The position numbers and the translations under genes were made by a program. Under the pieces are notes generated by a model. The model did no database searches, had not been told where the DNA came from, and saw only the letters and a program-made list of their open reading frames with translations. DNA of 64,000 nt from Ilex aquifolium (Eukaryota; Streptophyta; Magnoliopsida; Aquifoliales; Aquifoliaceae): contig OX637399.1 in NCBI GenBank assembly GCA_951799425.1, forward strand, positions 18,388,001 to 18,452,000, in the 5' to 3' direction. How positions within the stretch are numbered: the stretch's first letter is position 1; each line of letters starts with the position of its first letter. Shown here piece by piece: positions 36,899 through 48,461 of the stretch.

Positions 36899-36910
36899 GC
36901 TCTGATACCA
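36899..36910 (-). other. Primer-binding site of element B (initiator tRNA-Met)
   Basis: Plus-strand GCTCTGATACCA is the reverse complement of TGGTATCAGAGC, three bases from the 5' LTR. Confidence 0.93.
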
Positions 36911-36913
36911 AGC

Positions 36914-39359
36914 TGTGACGCCCCAAAGTCCGGGGGTCCTTTATTAACCGACGACAACCCGTCAATCCGCGGAAACACCCGTGAATGTCGCTTAACCCGA
37001 CACCACGTCACAACATTCCCTTTACCGGGATTTATAATTATATATAAAAGAATTACAAGTCCAACTTCTTTTGGTTGGTTAATCCATCCGAGATCCAGTA
37101 TACCACATTGGCATCCCATTTTTGTCCATTTATATCCTTTAAGGGAAGGAAACAATAGCCCCAGAGTTTGGCAAACAAAACAAAAAAAAAAAAAAAATTT
37201 CGGAAAAATTTGGCGGGCGTACCGGTACGCTGTACCCACTGGACATCGGCGTACCGGTACGCGTACCGGTACGCTCCACCTTCTGTCTGTCTCCGTACCG
37301 GTACGGTTTTGCCAGTTTTTGCCTTTTTCCTTTGTTTTTCACTTCCAATCCACTCTAATACATTCCAAACTCACCCAACCCATGCATAATGAGGATTTCC
37401 ATATAAAACATGTTTTATACAAGTTCCATTACAATTAATTCCATATATTTACATATCAAAATGGAATTTTGACAAAAGCTTTACAAAATAACCATAAAAA
37501 GCCACAAGTCGGTTTTCTTCAACTTTGGGGCTCGTAATGGGAGCCGTCCGCCGGTGTGTACCCCGCACCTGAAATGTTTTTCCCACAAAGGGTGAGCCAC
37601 GCTCAATAGGGTATCTCCTAATGAGGCTACTCCCCAACCTATATGCATATGAAATGTTCACATGCCACAAAATAACAATTCATAACATTCCAAGCAATAA
37701 AATGTATTCAATGTTGGAATTTCACAATGTCATGCCATGTAATGAGGTGAGACTCACTCATGCATATCACCCGAGCCCTCCCCGGCTCCTCTACACATGC
37801 AAACGCCAATGTGTACCAATCCGTCATTTATGTTGCACATCAAATGACATTTCATTCTAGGGTCTTTATAGGGGTGGATATTTATGGACTTACACCAACG
37901 GCACCCAACCGACACGGAATTTATGGACTTCCACCAACGGTTCCGCGTACACCGACACACTTTATGGGCTCTATACCAACGGAGTGCGTCTCCGATCACC
38001 GGGTCTCTCACCCGAGGGATAGTCTAGCCCTTCTTGCTACCCCAACCCTAACCACCATGCAAACCGTGAGACTCGACTAGGTCATCGACCCATAACACCC
38101 GAGCCCACTTGTCATCCACCAAACTTGGTGAAGACAACACCATGCACACACACCCACTACATGCGATGTTCCCGTGCATATGCAATGTGATGTCCCATTG
38201 CAACAAAATAAAATGTTCATCATGGTATGAGCAACATATGAACATTTACAAGACATTTCATACACTTCATGGCAAAATCATATCATAAGCATATAATTTT
38301 CCATAATCCTCTACAATGTCAACATATTATAACATGTATACATATATCAACATTTTATCTTGAATAACACCCAAGCATGTCATCACAAACTCAAGTAATA
38401 ACACACTTTAATTCTCATGGCATAATATAAGCACATAGCATGCCCATAATTCATATAATCCAAGAATTTCATTGGATTAATTTCATATACCCAATTCTAG
38501 AAATTTCATTTAAAAATTTCTAATTTACCAATCCAATTAGAATTGATCTTTACCCATTTCAATACCCATTTTAACACATTACCAACAATAGGCAAGAGAT
38601 ACACAATCTATCATCCTACCCATTTCATAAAAACATCATAGGCTTGGAATAAACCTTAGTAGGAGGGAACCCTACCTCTTGAAGCGTGAGGAACGACCAA
38701 GGGAAGTTCCAAGACCCGATTCAAGCAAAAACCCTCACTTCCCGAAAATCCCGTACCTTGATCTTCGGTAAAACTTGCGCTTTTTGGTATAGCCGCGTAG
38801 CCCTTGATGAGTAGAGCGACTTTAATTCTTGGCCCGAATGGATCCGAGCTTCGTAGCCTTTTAGATCGTAGAGAGAAGTGAAGATTTCAAGCTCTCTCCC
38901 TCTCCTCTTTTCTATCGGCTGAACGGCAAGAAGAATGGGGGAAAAATCTGATTTTCCCCCCTTTATATACCCTTGGGACACTTGGCCCACAACGCGCCAC
39001 ACGGCCTCTCTTTTCCGGGTCCGTTTTAACCCCGAAACGATTAAATTTCGTCCCAATTTAAGTTCAAAATATTTTTATTTTAACTTGTCTCTAATATTTC
39101 CCCAAACTTGGAATTTTTATAAAAATTTCGTGTACGGGGTCACCCGAGGCCCGTTCGTCTCGTAAAACGCGAAAAAATCCGACTATCTCGGAATTCTATG
39201 AAATTTTACAGGGTAACTAGTTTTCGCGAGACGAATCCAACGGTGAGGTCCGTTTCGTCATTCGAGTTCTAGAAAAATTCAGGTTTACAACCTGTACCGT
39301 AGTGGCAATTTACCATTTTGCCCTTTTTCACAAAGGTTTAAATTTTCTCGGGTTTCACA
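36914..39359 (-). repeat. Element B 5' LTR
   Basis: Almost identical to 29410-31856. Differences seen are one base in the A run near 37180-37197 and single substitutions near 37361, 37511, 37716 and 39055. Palindrome array at 37218-37305, TATA box at 38962-38969. Confidence 0.95.
37218..37305. repeat. Palindrome array CGTACCGGTACG, 5' LTR of B
   Basis: Four perfect copies, identical to the array at 29715-29802. Confidence 0.9.
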
Positions 39360-41050
39360 AGTTCTTAGCCTAGATCCAACTCCTCTATGCTAGTTCCTTA
39401 TCCCTCTCTTTTTTCGATATGGCAAGAAGACCTAACGGAACAAAGCCTTTATAAGAGACCAGGATAGTAGTTAGTCCTCTTACTCTCAAATTACTCCTTT
39501 GTGTAGCAAGGATTCAAATCAAATGAATTACAACTAAGAGCTACAAGTACATAAGCATAGGATAAGTAGTAACTACCAATAGAAGACTGTTTTCACTGGC
39601 CATAGAAAGCAAAAGCGCTTAGGAAACTCAAATGCACCAGTGTCAGAAATCATAGATTTTTGAGTTGAAATTGGAGCTCCTAATTTCTGGAGACACTAAA
39701 AATAATCTTAAGCAACTTGCGCATCAGCGATTGCAACATCATCACCGAGCACATTGATTGGGCACATCCATTAAATTAGCTTCTGAGTGAGACCTACCAA
39801 CTTAGCTGCAGTTGCTACTCAAATGGGTGTACCCGGAACGGGGTTCTGATCTCTAAATGGATCTCTGCTATAGCTACTCTATCTAGATCCTTTCTTTCAA
39901 CTAAAAACTAGCTAGTGTCTGTTCACATTCAAAAAAGGAAGGCGCCGCTTTAAAGCAAGTCGCCTAGGTTCTTCTTAAGAAAGATTTTTTGTTTTGTAAA
40001 GAAAAATTCTCCCTTGACTCGATCTTTAATTGCAATATAGCATTATTAAGACTCTTTCAAAAATTTCATAAGTTTCTCAAGGAATTTGAGAAAACCCATG
40101 ATAGGAGTTCTCGAGTTTGAGTTTTGTCTTCATTTCTTTCTTTTATCGTCTGTTTATTGCTTTACTCATGTAAACCATCCATGTCTTTCTTATTCTACTA
40201 TCTAGGAGCAAATTTTCAAATGTCCCTTTCGTTATTACTTATTTCTTTTTGTCAACGACCAGAAACTGGAAAAAAACATTTTTTTTTTCAATCTTTCCTT
40301 ATGAGGTCGTCTACAACAACCTTAACCACACAAGCCTGAGCTGGGCTGGGCCTTCATCCATCCTTAGAGGAGTCGTATAAGGCGGAAGCTCCACGTACAA
40401 TTTTCACGTAGAGCCTTTCCAGCAATAGAGCCTAGGGACCGATAGGATGGTTGGTTTTGGATAGGGCTGCCGCCCTACTACGAGCACCTGTAGGGATTAA
40501 TGTGTGAGACCGTGATCCACAAAATGATGCATGAGACTCACCCTTTACTTGGGAATAGAGAGGGTAAACATAGCATGTCACAAGATCGAGGCGATGGTTG
40601 GAACCCTACTGTGAAAGGGACGACTTGCAAGCTGGAATTTTAGAGATGAGGCCTGCTGGCAAACCCAACTAACGCTGCTACTACTATTCTTGACACCAAA
40701 AATGCTATCGATCGAGTTAAAGCAAGCATGTCGATTCGAGAAAAGCATAAAGGACCTTCGAAAGAGCGCAAAAGCACACTCTCCTTGCCTTGATAACAAA
40801 CCCAAGGCTAAAAAAAAAGACCTACACACACAGGAACCAAAACAAAAGAAGGAAGGAGATAGGATCTGCCTGCATGTCCGAAAGGAACAAGACCAGAAGG
40901 CAGCCGAAGAACCACTATTCAAGACCACACAGACTGATAGCCGTTAGAGAAGACGAGAGAGGAACCACACGCTAATTATAGGAGAGAGAGCATACGAGGT
41001 AGTGATCAAATGACCCAATCAATCTATCTTATTATATCTTTACTATGACT
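39360..41050. other. Probable mitochondrial insertion, right part
   Basis: It continues the flank of 29405 after removing element B. The style is that of plant mitochondrial intergenic and intron DNA, including a group II domain V-like sequence (40370-40403). No intact gene is present. The right limit is a guess; mitochondrial character is unproven beyond the domain V resemblance and the trnS relic on the other side. Confidence 0.4.
40370..40403 (+). other. Group II intron domain V-like sequence (decayed)
   Basis: The 34 bases starting GAGTCGTATAAGGCGGAAG and including CACGTAC resemble the domain V hairpin of plant mitochondrial group II introns (typical start GAGCCGTAT, tetraloop GGAA or GAAA, then ACGTACGGTTC). 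Several stem pairs are changed. Which intron it came from I cannot say. Confidence 0.5.
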
Positions 41051-44000
41051 TTGTTAACTATCTCTTAAGTGAGTGAAGTGAACCATCTAAATGGGGCACA
41101 AACTCAAACAAGGAAGGGGTTGCTTTTGTCTTGTCTTATTGACAACACGATGAGAGTTGAATCCTCGCATGCCCTTTGTCAAGGGTATGCAACCACCGTC
41201 GCATTAGAAGCCGTGTCTGGTGGCGTTGACTTTTTGGGGACCACCACGTCCAGAAAGTAAAATACAATTTACCCAAAAAAACTTGAGAGATTCAGTAAAA
41301 CAATTGGAAAAAAAAAATCCCAATGCACAAGATTCCCGCCATTGCAAAATATCCCCCGCATGTAGAGAAACTATGACCATGACTCAAACCCATGACACCC
41401 AAATCACAATAAAACAACCTTATCACTACACTAACCTTAACTATAGTGAATTTTTAGAATATAGTAGAACAATCCACAAAATTAAATCCTTTTTCAAACT
41501 AACACTGGCATTTTGAAATTGGAAATATTTACATTTGAATTGATTTTAGAAACACAGTCTAACTACTTCATAATAGATTCTTGTTATACCAAGCAACAAC
41601 ATTTAGTAGTACAATTTTAGCAGAAAACGAGACTAATAAGAACCATGCCTCAAATGCGTTTCCAGCCTTGGTTCTCGTGGTTGTTAAGCCACACTATTAG
41701 AAAAGAAAATCATCAAGGAAAACTCACAGCCGTATATAGCATAAAAACCCATATGGCAGTACCAACCAATATTTCAATTGCAGCTTCCTCATTCTTAATT
41801 TTTGCACTTGGGATTTCATATAAATCTTCTTTGGTGTATTGACTGATTTCAAGAATCAACAAATACTCATGTTTCTTGTGCGGGGTACTTTCCACTTCTT
41901 TCATTTAGATTGCCATTATTAGCTACTAGACTGAAATTGACAATTTGACTCTCAAAATACAGGGTTGCGAATCCTAGTTCCCTCCAACTATTAGTCTGGG
42001 ATAAACAATTGCTCTCTCTTCCCATGCGTATGCTTAAATAGGCATGACTGTAATACCCAAACTCTCAAGTCACAATTACACTATATATGCAGAAGAAAAT
42101 TAAAAGGTAACAGGAGATCCTTTACTCTGCTACAGAAGAATGCGTTGTATATACTTTGCTGCTTTGATTTTCCCAACGCCATACCTTGATATTTCTACCT
42201 TTTTTCACATTCTGTGTTTGTGCCGCCTTCACCTATGTAATCTTTCAAAATTTCTCTCAAATAGTCCAGCTGCTCGAATCCACCTTGAAGTCCTTCCCAC
42301 TGCAAGAAATATAACAATAAAAATTAATCACATCAATTTCTTTATGATGCATCTGGACTCTAACAGACATATAAGTTAACTGCTTAGAGCCATCTACAAC
42401 GAACTAAGTAAAGAAAATACACACTACCCAAATGGGAAAAAATAGAGGAAAACACAGGGTAAATTGTTGACAAACAAGATCCAAAGCTTGTTGGACTTTG
42501 TAATGATTTCATCACAGGATATCCCTCACAGCCAACATGGAGACATTAGGAAAAAGAATGAAACCTCAGATTTAGTACCCTGTGGCCTATAATAATTGAA
42601 TTGATATCCAGGGCAGATTTGTGCCGCAATTTTCAAATCAATGATCAAGCTTGGTAGGCTTTCTATCAAATTCCACCTTGTTAAAAAGTCTAATTGACAT
42701 CTAGACTCTGACAAACATATAAGTTAACTGCTTAGAGCTATCTACGATGAACTAAGTAAAGAAAACACACACACACAACCCAAATGGGAAAAAAATAGAG
42801 GAAAATACTAACAGAGGGTAAATTTTTGACAAACAAGATCCAAAAGTTGTTGGACCTTGTAAAGATTGCATAACAGAATATAGTAGGAAACCTTAGATTG
42901 AGTACCCTGGGGCCTATAATCATTGAATTGATATGCAAGGCAGATTTGTGCCGCAATTTTCAAATCAATGATCAAGCTCGGTAGGCTTTCTATCAAATTC
43001 CACTTGTTAACAAGTCTAACTAATCTTAATAAGTAACCTAGTTCAGCATTCTTGTTTTGCATAAAGTTCACCATTCCATTTTTGTTTACCTTGAACAGTC
43101 TGATCTTAACTGGTACAATTTCGTAGTATAATACTGCAAGTGTTCCCTTTAAATTTCAGAAGAATTGTGTCACTAGATTCACATAACAATTACCTCAATC
43201 GTTTGCAAGCCTAACTAAATCAAAAAAAATTTATAAACAACCTCTAACCAAGCCAATTCTCAAGCTTGGATTGTTGTCAAGCCAATTTAAGTGATGAACA
43301 AGTCTGAACAAGCTTCACGACATTTTAAACCCAAGTCATCACAGCAGTTTGGTTACTTGATGGCCATATTAAACTCCTAATGATCATCATGCTAGAAATT
43401 CCAAGCAATTTTGTTTTTCTTTTCCAGGAACACTTCAGGTAGAAAACATCAACTCAATACCTGATTGTGAGGACCAATATGATATTAGCGCGGTTACAAA
43501 TTAAGGAATGGGCTCTTTATACAGAAATGGCAGGCCACAAGTACAACACACTAGACACTCAACAAGATGGATGAAAAATTAAAACACGGGACAATGACAT
43601 GCATAGCCATCCCATGCATCAAGCATAGATATCCCATCTAGTCCCTTGGTCCCTTCTTTTGGTAACACGTAATGGACCCACATACCCATATTCCAAATTG
43701 CTAATACTATAAATAAAATTTTTTGGTAAAAATATATATTGTTTAGAGAATTGTAAGTGTATTGTTGGTTTATTAGTTTATGCTTCTTCATACAAAAATA
43801 TTAATAATTAGGTTTCAAACATCTGTGAGTTTGCAATAGTTTTTACTATTATAGTATTTCCATGTGTATACTGGAAATACTTCACTTGACTATCACTTGC
43901 CAGTTCTGTTCAGGAAATTGAAATCCAGAGAGTGCACTTGACCGTCACTTGCCAGGTGTTTCAGTGGAAGACAGTAAACTCAATAGATTTGTTTCTTAAT

Positions 44001-44400
44001 CAAGCCTGAACTCTTTCCAATAAAAATACAAAGGCCAGGACTGCAAGGGTAAGGCGTTTTAGCTTCAAGCACACATAGAGAGTAGAGAGCATCTCATAAC
44101 AAACCCTAGCCTTCCTTTGTGAGAGGTAACAAGACTAGGGAGTGTTTTTAGGTGAAATAGTGTTTATCCATTCCTAAACCAAGAGTTCAAAGGGAACCCA
44201 TCTAGTCACACATTAAACCTTTAAAGTTGGTTTTTTCGATGGATGTCGAGGTGATTATCTTCATCTGGTTCTCCATCCATTCTCCTAAGCAACCACTCAT
44301 TACTATCATCAATATACTTCAAAGAGATTGAATCAATTGTGTCACGTGAATCATCGATGTGTCTCAAGCTCCATTATACTTCAAAAAACACTAAATCATT
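41051..44400. other. Unassigned, A/T-rich, no gene recognised
   Basis: Only short frames without recognisable domains. It holds a 348-bp tandem duplication (42351-43020). The sequence is unlike its retroelement neighbours and could include low-copy or old intergenic DNA. Confidence 0.4.
42351..43020. repeat. Tandem duplication, period about 348 bp
   Basis: The segment from 42351 (ATCTGGACTC) to 42698 is repeated from 42699 (ATCTAGACTC) to about 43020 with scattered substitutions and small indels, so it is an old direct duplication. Confidence 0.8.
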
Positions 44401-44619
44401 AAGGTGTGATTGAGCAAGTCTATTTCTCTTTTTGGTGTGAATCTGGGACAATTTATTGAAAATTAATTATGTTAACGTTGAGAGAGAGAGAGAGGAAGTG
44501 TCAAAAATTGACCTACCTTCTCTTTCACCTCATATATATATGTATGTGAATATAACTAAAGACTAATATACCCCTCTTGGGATATATTTATTACATATAT
44601 GTCACTCTATATTCTAACA
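44401..44619 (-). repeat. Copia LTR (start of the 3' LTR), minus strand
   Basis: On the minus strand the LTR begins TGTTAGAATATAG at 44619, directly after a purine-rich tract (GCTTGAAGGAGAA), a typical copia polypurine tract and LTR start. TATA-like ATATATATGAGG follows. The far end of the LTR could not be located. Confidence 0.6.
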
Positions 44620-45501
44620 TTCTCCTTCAAGCTGGTGAGTATGTATTGTATAATCCCAACTTGGAACAAATATCTCTCAACCGAGAACTACTCAATGACA
44701 TAGTAAATATATCAGCAAGTTGATTTTCAGATTTAGCAAAGAGTGTGACAATATATGCACGTAATACTTTCTCTCGAACAAAATGACAATCAATTTCAAT
44801 ATGTTTTGTTCGCTCATAAAACACATGATTAGAAGCAATATAAATAGCAGCTTGATTGTCACAAAAACAACTCAATTGGGGTCTTGATTGGAAACCAATT
44901 TCCTTAAGAAAGTGTTGCAACCATGTCAACTCACTACACGTGTGAGCCATTGCCTAGTACTCGGCTTTTACACTAGACCTTGCCACTATTGTTTATTTCT
45001 TACTCTTCCACATGAACAAATTACCTCCCAAAAATGTACAATAGCCTATAGTAGATCATCTATCTGAGGAGGATCCTATCCAATCAACATTTTTGAAACC
45101 TTCTAATCTAAGATGCTCATAAGATTTATACAACAATCTAAGTCTGGGAGCTTGCTTAAGATAACTAATAATACAAATAACAGCATCTCAATGTGGTACT
45201 CGAGGAGCTTCCATAAATTGACTTACTACACTCACTGTATAAAATATAAAATATATTCGGTCAGGTAATAGTGAGATAATTCAACTTCCCAACTAAGCGA
45301 CGATATCGTCCAAGGTCAGAGAAACATTCACCTTCATCCACTAAGAGTTTATGGCTTGGATCTATAGGAACATCAATTAGTTGTCCACCTAGAAATCTTG
45401 TTTCCTCCAAAAGGACAAGCACATATTTTCTTTGAGATAAGTTGATGCCCTGTTTCGATTTGGCAACTTCAATGCCAAGGAAATAACGTAGTTTGCCTTG
45501 A
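44620..45501 (-). pseudogene. Ty1/copia pol, RNase H end and part of RT
   Basis: Minus-strand reading gives the C-terminal copia pol: LGRYRRLVGKLNYL, then RNase H with ELTWLQHFLKEIGF, CDNQAAI, HVFYERTKHIEIDCHFVRE and LADIFT. The last 108 codons (44950-44627) are open. Upstream there are several stops, mostly TGA where TGG would be expected. Element C interrupts the gene at 45502-45506, and the rest of RT lies at 55749-56262. Confidence 0.85.
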
Positions 45502-45894
45502 TCTTTTGTGAAACCCGGGAAAATTTGAAATTTTTCTGAAAAAGGGCAAAATGGTAATTTGCCATTACTGCACGTATTTGAAATACATATGTTCTAGACC
45601 TCGGATGAGGAAACGGAGTGCGTCGTTGGATTCGCAACGCGAAATCTAGTGACCACCAGAAAATTCGTTGAATTTCGAGATAGTCGGATTTTGCACGTAG
45701 TTCGAGACGACTGCGTGGCGATTGACCTTTTAAAGGTCCCCAAAAACGAGAAATATTAAATTTCCTTATAATTGGATTAATGTGCCAATAAAATTTATTT
45801 GGACTTAATCCGGGACTTAATGAGTCGTTTCGGGACGAAAAACGGACCCGAAAGTAATAAACGAGCGGTGCGATGTAGACCACACATTTAAAAT

Positions 45895-45903
45895 TATAAA
45901 TAG
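45895..45903 (+). promoter_or_regulatory. TATA box of element C 5' LTR
   Basis: TATAAATAG, about 390 bp into the LTR, followed by a GA-rich leader from about 45930. The copy in the 3' LTR is near 53530. Confidence 0.6.
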
Positions 45904-47501
45904 GAGCTAAAATATCTGAAAAATCAGATTTCCAAGCCACTTGAGTCTTTGTTCAGCCGTTCAAAGAGAGAGAGAAAGAGAGGAGAGAGAAAAGGGTTTT
46001 CTTAAGCCTTTCTCCGGCGATTTCTCCGACAACCGTCGCTCGGATTCCGTCGAGCTAGAAGAGAGAGGTGATCTACTCGTCGAGGGCTACGTCTACGTAC
46101 CAAAAATAAGGCGTTTCACCGAAGATCCAAAGGTGGAGTTTGGGGAAAGTCTTGGATTTTGGGTGATTTTGGTGTATAGAGATTGCCTACATCTCTATTG
46201 AGGTAGGGGTAAATCCTATCTTGGATCATTCTACTCTAGGTGTAGCTAGAATAAGGGTATACATACATATATGCATGAGTAATAATGTATATATGTGATT
46301 TATGGTTTGTGCCTACAAGGTGTTTGTTTAAATGCCTTAGTTGATAAATGGGTGTTATTTCAATTATATTGTGATAACATATTGGTGTGTATAGAGATAA
46401 TTGAAATTTATGCTCTATGTTGTCAAGATATGACTTTGATATGTTGATATGAATATGTGGTTTGGTAGTTATATGCACTTGATATAATTGCCATGAAGTT
46501 ATGACATGTTGAACATGTGGATACATTGCTCATGTGGTAGATGTTGCATTTTGAGCATTTTCATGGCATCACATTCATGGGACTATTGCATGAGTGTTGG
46601 TGTGTGGGAGATGCATGGATATAATCAACACCTTGTTTGGTGGTTGATATGTGGGCTTGGAAATGTGGACCGATGGTCACATGGAGTCACATGATTGCAT
46701 TGCATAAGGAAAAACTTGTGTTGGGTATAGTAAGAAGGGGCATGACGACTTCCTTGGGTGCAAAACCCTAAACCACTTGGTTGAGTCACTTGGCCGGCGG
46801 TGAGATTCCAGAAAAGTGACACGGTGTACGGAACCGGCGGTGTGATTCCGAAAATCCGTTGCCCAAAGAAAACACAAGGGTTTTGGTTATAAAAACACCC
46901 ATTCAATGGGTAGATTCCAATGATGATCGGATTTCATAACGATCATTGGAAGGGTTTTTCCGTCAATAGACGGGGTGCATTACACTTTGGCGTTGCATTG
47001 TGTTGCGTGAGTCGGTGGGGACTCGGGTTGAAATGCATGGGTGAGTGTCACTTCATTCCATGGCATGGCATTGTTGCATTCCATCATAGAATGCATAAGT
47101 ATGTGAAATGTTAAGTGATATGTTTATGTTATGATTACATGAGCATGTGCATCTAGGGGGAGAGTAACCTCTATAGGTTTATCTCTACTGGGCGTTGTGC
47201 TCACCCTATACGGGAAACCATTTTCAGGTGTCGGGTTTACACCGGCGATTGGCTCCCATGGAGAGCATCAAGCATGAAGGGGGCCGGCTTGTGGCCTTAG
47301 TTTAAGTTTTGTAAAACCTTTAACAAAATTCCATTTTGATGTATATATATTATGGAATGAATTGTAATAGAGATTGTATGAGTTGGGTATTATATGGAAA
47401 ATCTCATTAAACATGTATTGAATGAGTTTGGAGTGTATGGGGTAGCTTTAAGGATGGTTTGGAGGGGGAAGAAATCCATTTTTATGCTCACAGTCTGAAA
47501 A

Positions 47502-47893
47502 CCTACCGGAAGGTATGTGTCGGACTTCCGGAAGGTTTTGCTAAAAACGCCAGCTTGTCTTGCTCACAGCTAATACCTTCCGGAAGGTTTTGCCCACTGG
47601 AATGAACCTTCCGGAAGATTTTAGCTACTGGAGTAAAACCTACCGGAAGGACCTGTCTACTGGAGTGGACCTTCCGGAAGGTTTTGCCTTGGGTTTCTTT
47701 TTGACTGCCGAGTTCTTCCGGAAGGTTTTGTTTTCTGGAATGAACCTTCCGGAAGGTTTTGGCTACTGGAATGGACCTTCCGGAAGGTTTTTGCTACTGA
47801 TGTCGACCTTCCGGAAGTTCTTGAAATTGATCTTTTTCATGTAACAGTTCCTTCAGTGACCTTCCGGTAGGTGTATGTAGACCTTCCGGAAGG
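47502..47893. repeat. Palindrome array CCTTCCGGAAGG, 5' LTR of C
   Basis: Nine copies of TTCCGGAA, most of them extended to CCTTCCGGAAGG, plus three one-sided variants (CCTACCGGAAGG twice, CCTTCCGGTAGG once), spaced irregularly by 20-60 bp. Spacers often hold CTGGAATG or CCACTGG. The core TTCCGGAA also fits TTCnnGAA. Confidence 0.92.
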
Positions 47894-48113
47894 TTTTTCC
47901 AAAAACTTGAAATTTTCAAAATGCTTAACCATGCTTTTGGGCTTTGTTTTCTTTGACTTCTATGACATAAATGGAGGTATAATTGACCTTGTGGATGGTA
48001 AATCTGATTAAAAGCATGTGAGTGACGTGGTGTCGGGTTATACGACTATCACGAGTATTTCCGCGGGTTGATGGGTTATCAACGGGACCCCCGGATTTTG
48101 GGGCGTCACAGCT

Positions 48114-48125
48114 TGGTATCAGAGC
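48114..48125 (+). other. Primer-binding site of element C (initiator tRNA-Met)
   Basis: TGGTATCAGAGC three bases after the 5' LTR. Confidence 0.93.
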
Positions 48126-48461
48126 ATAGGTTTACGATAAACCTAGGGCTTGATGGGCATGGGTTTAGACCATTACATTCCATGTGCATACATGTTAATT
48201 GTTGTTTGCTATATGTTATGTGCTACATGACATGTGAATTATATACATGGTAGAATGTATATGTAAAGGAACACATTAGGTTAGAAAACATAACCTTGGG
48301 TTCGGAATAAGGGATGAACGGAGTGGTTCATGGTATAAATGTCTACTAGTGGGTGGCATAAGCATTACTAGTGAGACAATGAGAGGAATTCTCAAAGTTT
48401 CAATCTTGATCCCTATTTTCGGGATACCTTGTGAGACTTGTTTGCTATCTGACAAATATAG

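Larger units (their letters stand above)
29410..39359 (-). mobile_element. Element B: full-length Ty3/gypsy chromovirus-type element, minus strand
   Basis: A 9,950-bp element flanked by agttc at 29405-29409 and 39360-39364. The LTRs (29410-31856 and 36914-39359) differ by four substitutions and one base in an A run, as far as I can see by reading, so insertion was recent. One in-frame TAG interrupts gag-pol. It sits in the probable mitochondrial insertion, just outside LINE-2. Confidence 0.95.
45507..48110 (+). repeat. Element C 5' LTR
   Basis: It starts TGTGAAACCCGGG and ends GGGCGTCACA. Parts: TATA box 45895-45903, GA-rich leader, possible intron 46203-47227, conserved block after TTTTCAG, T-rich stretch near 47315-47380, CCTTCCGGAAGG array 47502-47893, PBS just outside. 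Confidence 0.96.

Noticed and set aside
45941..46201. 86-codon frame in the C leader (repeated at 53574)
   Set aside because: Non-coding LTR leader sequence ending at the possible splice donor; it has no recognisable domain and the solo LTR, A and B do not keep the frame. A leader peptide is possible but unsupported.
47502..47893. CRISPR-like array
   Set aside because: Short palindromes with irregular spacers inside a plant LTR; no cas genes and no constant repeat length.
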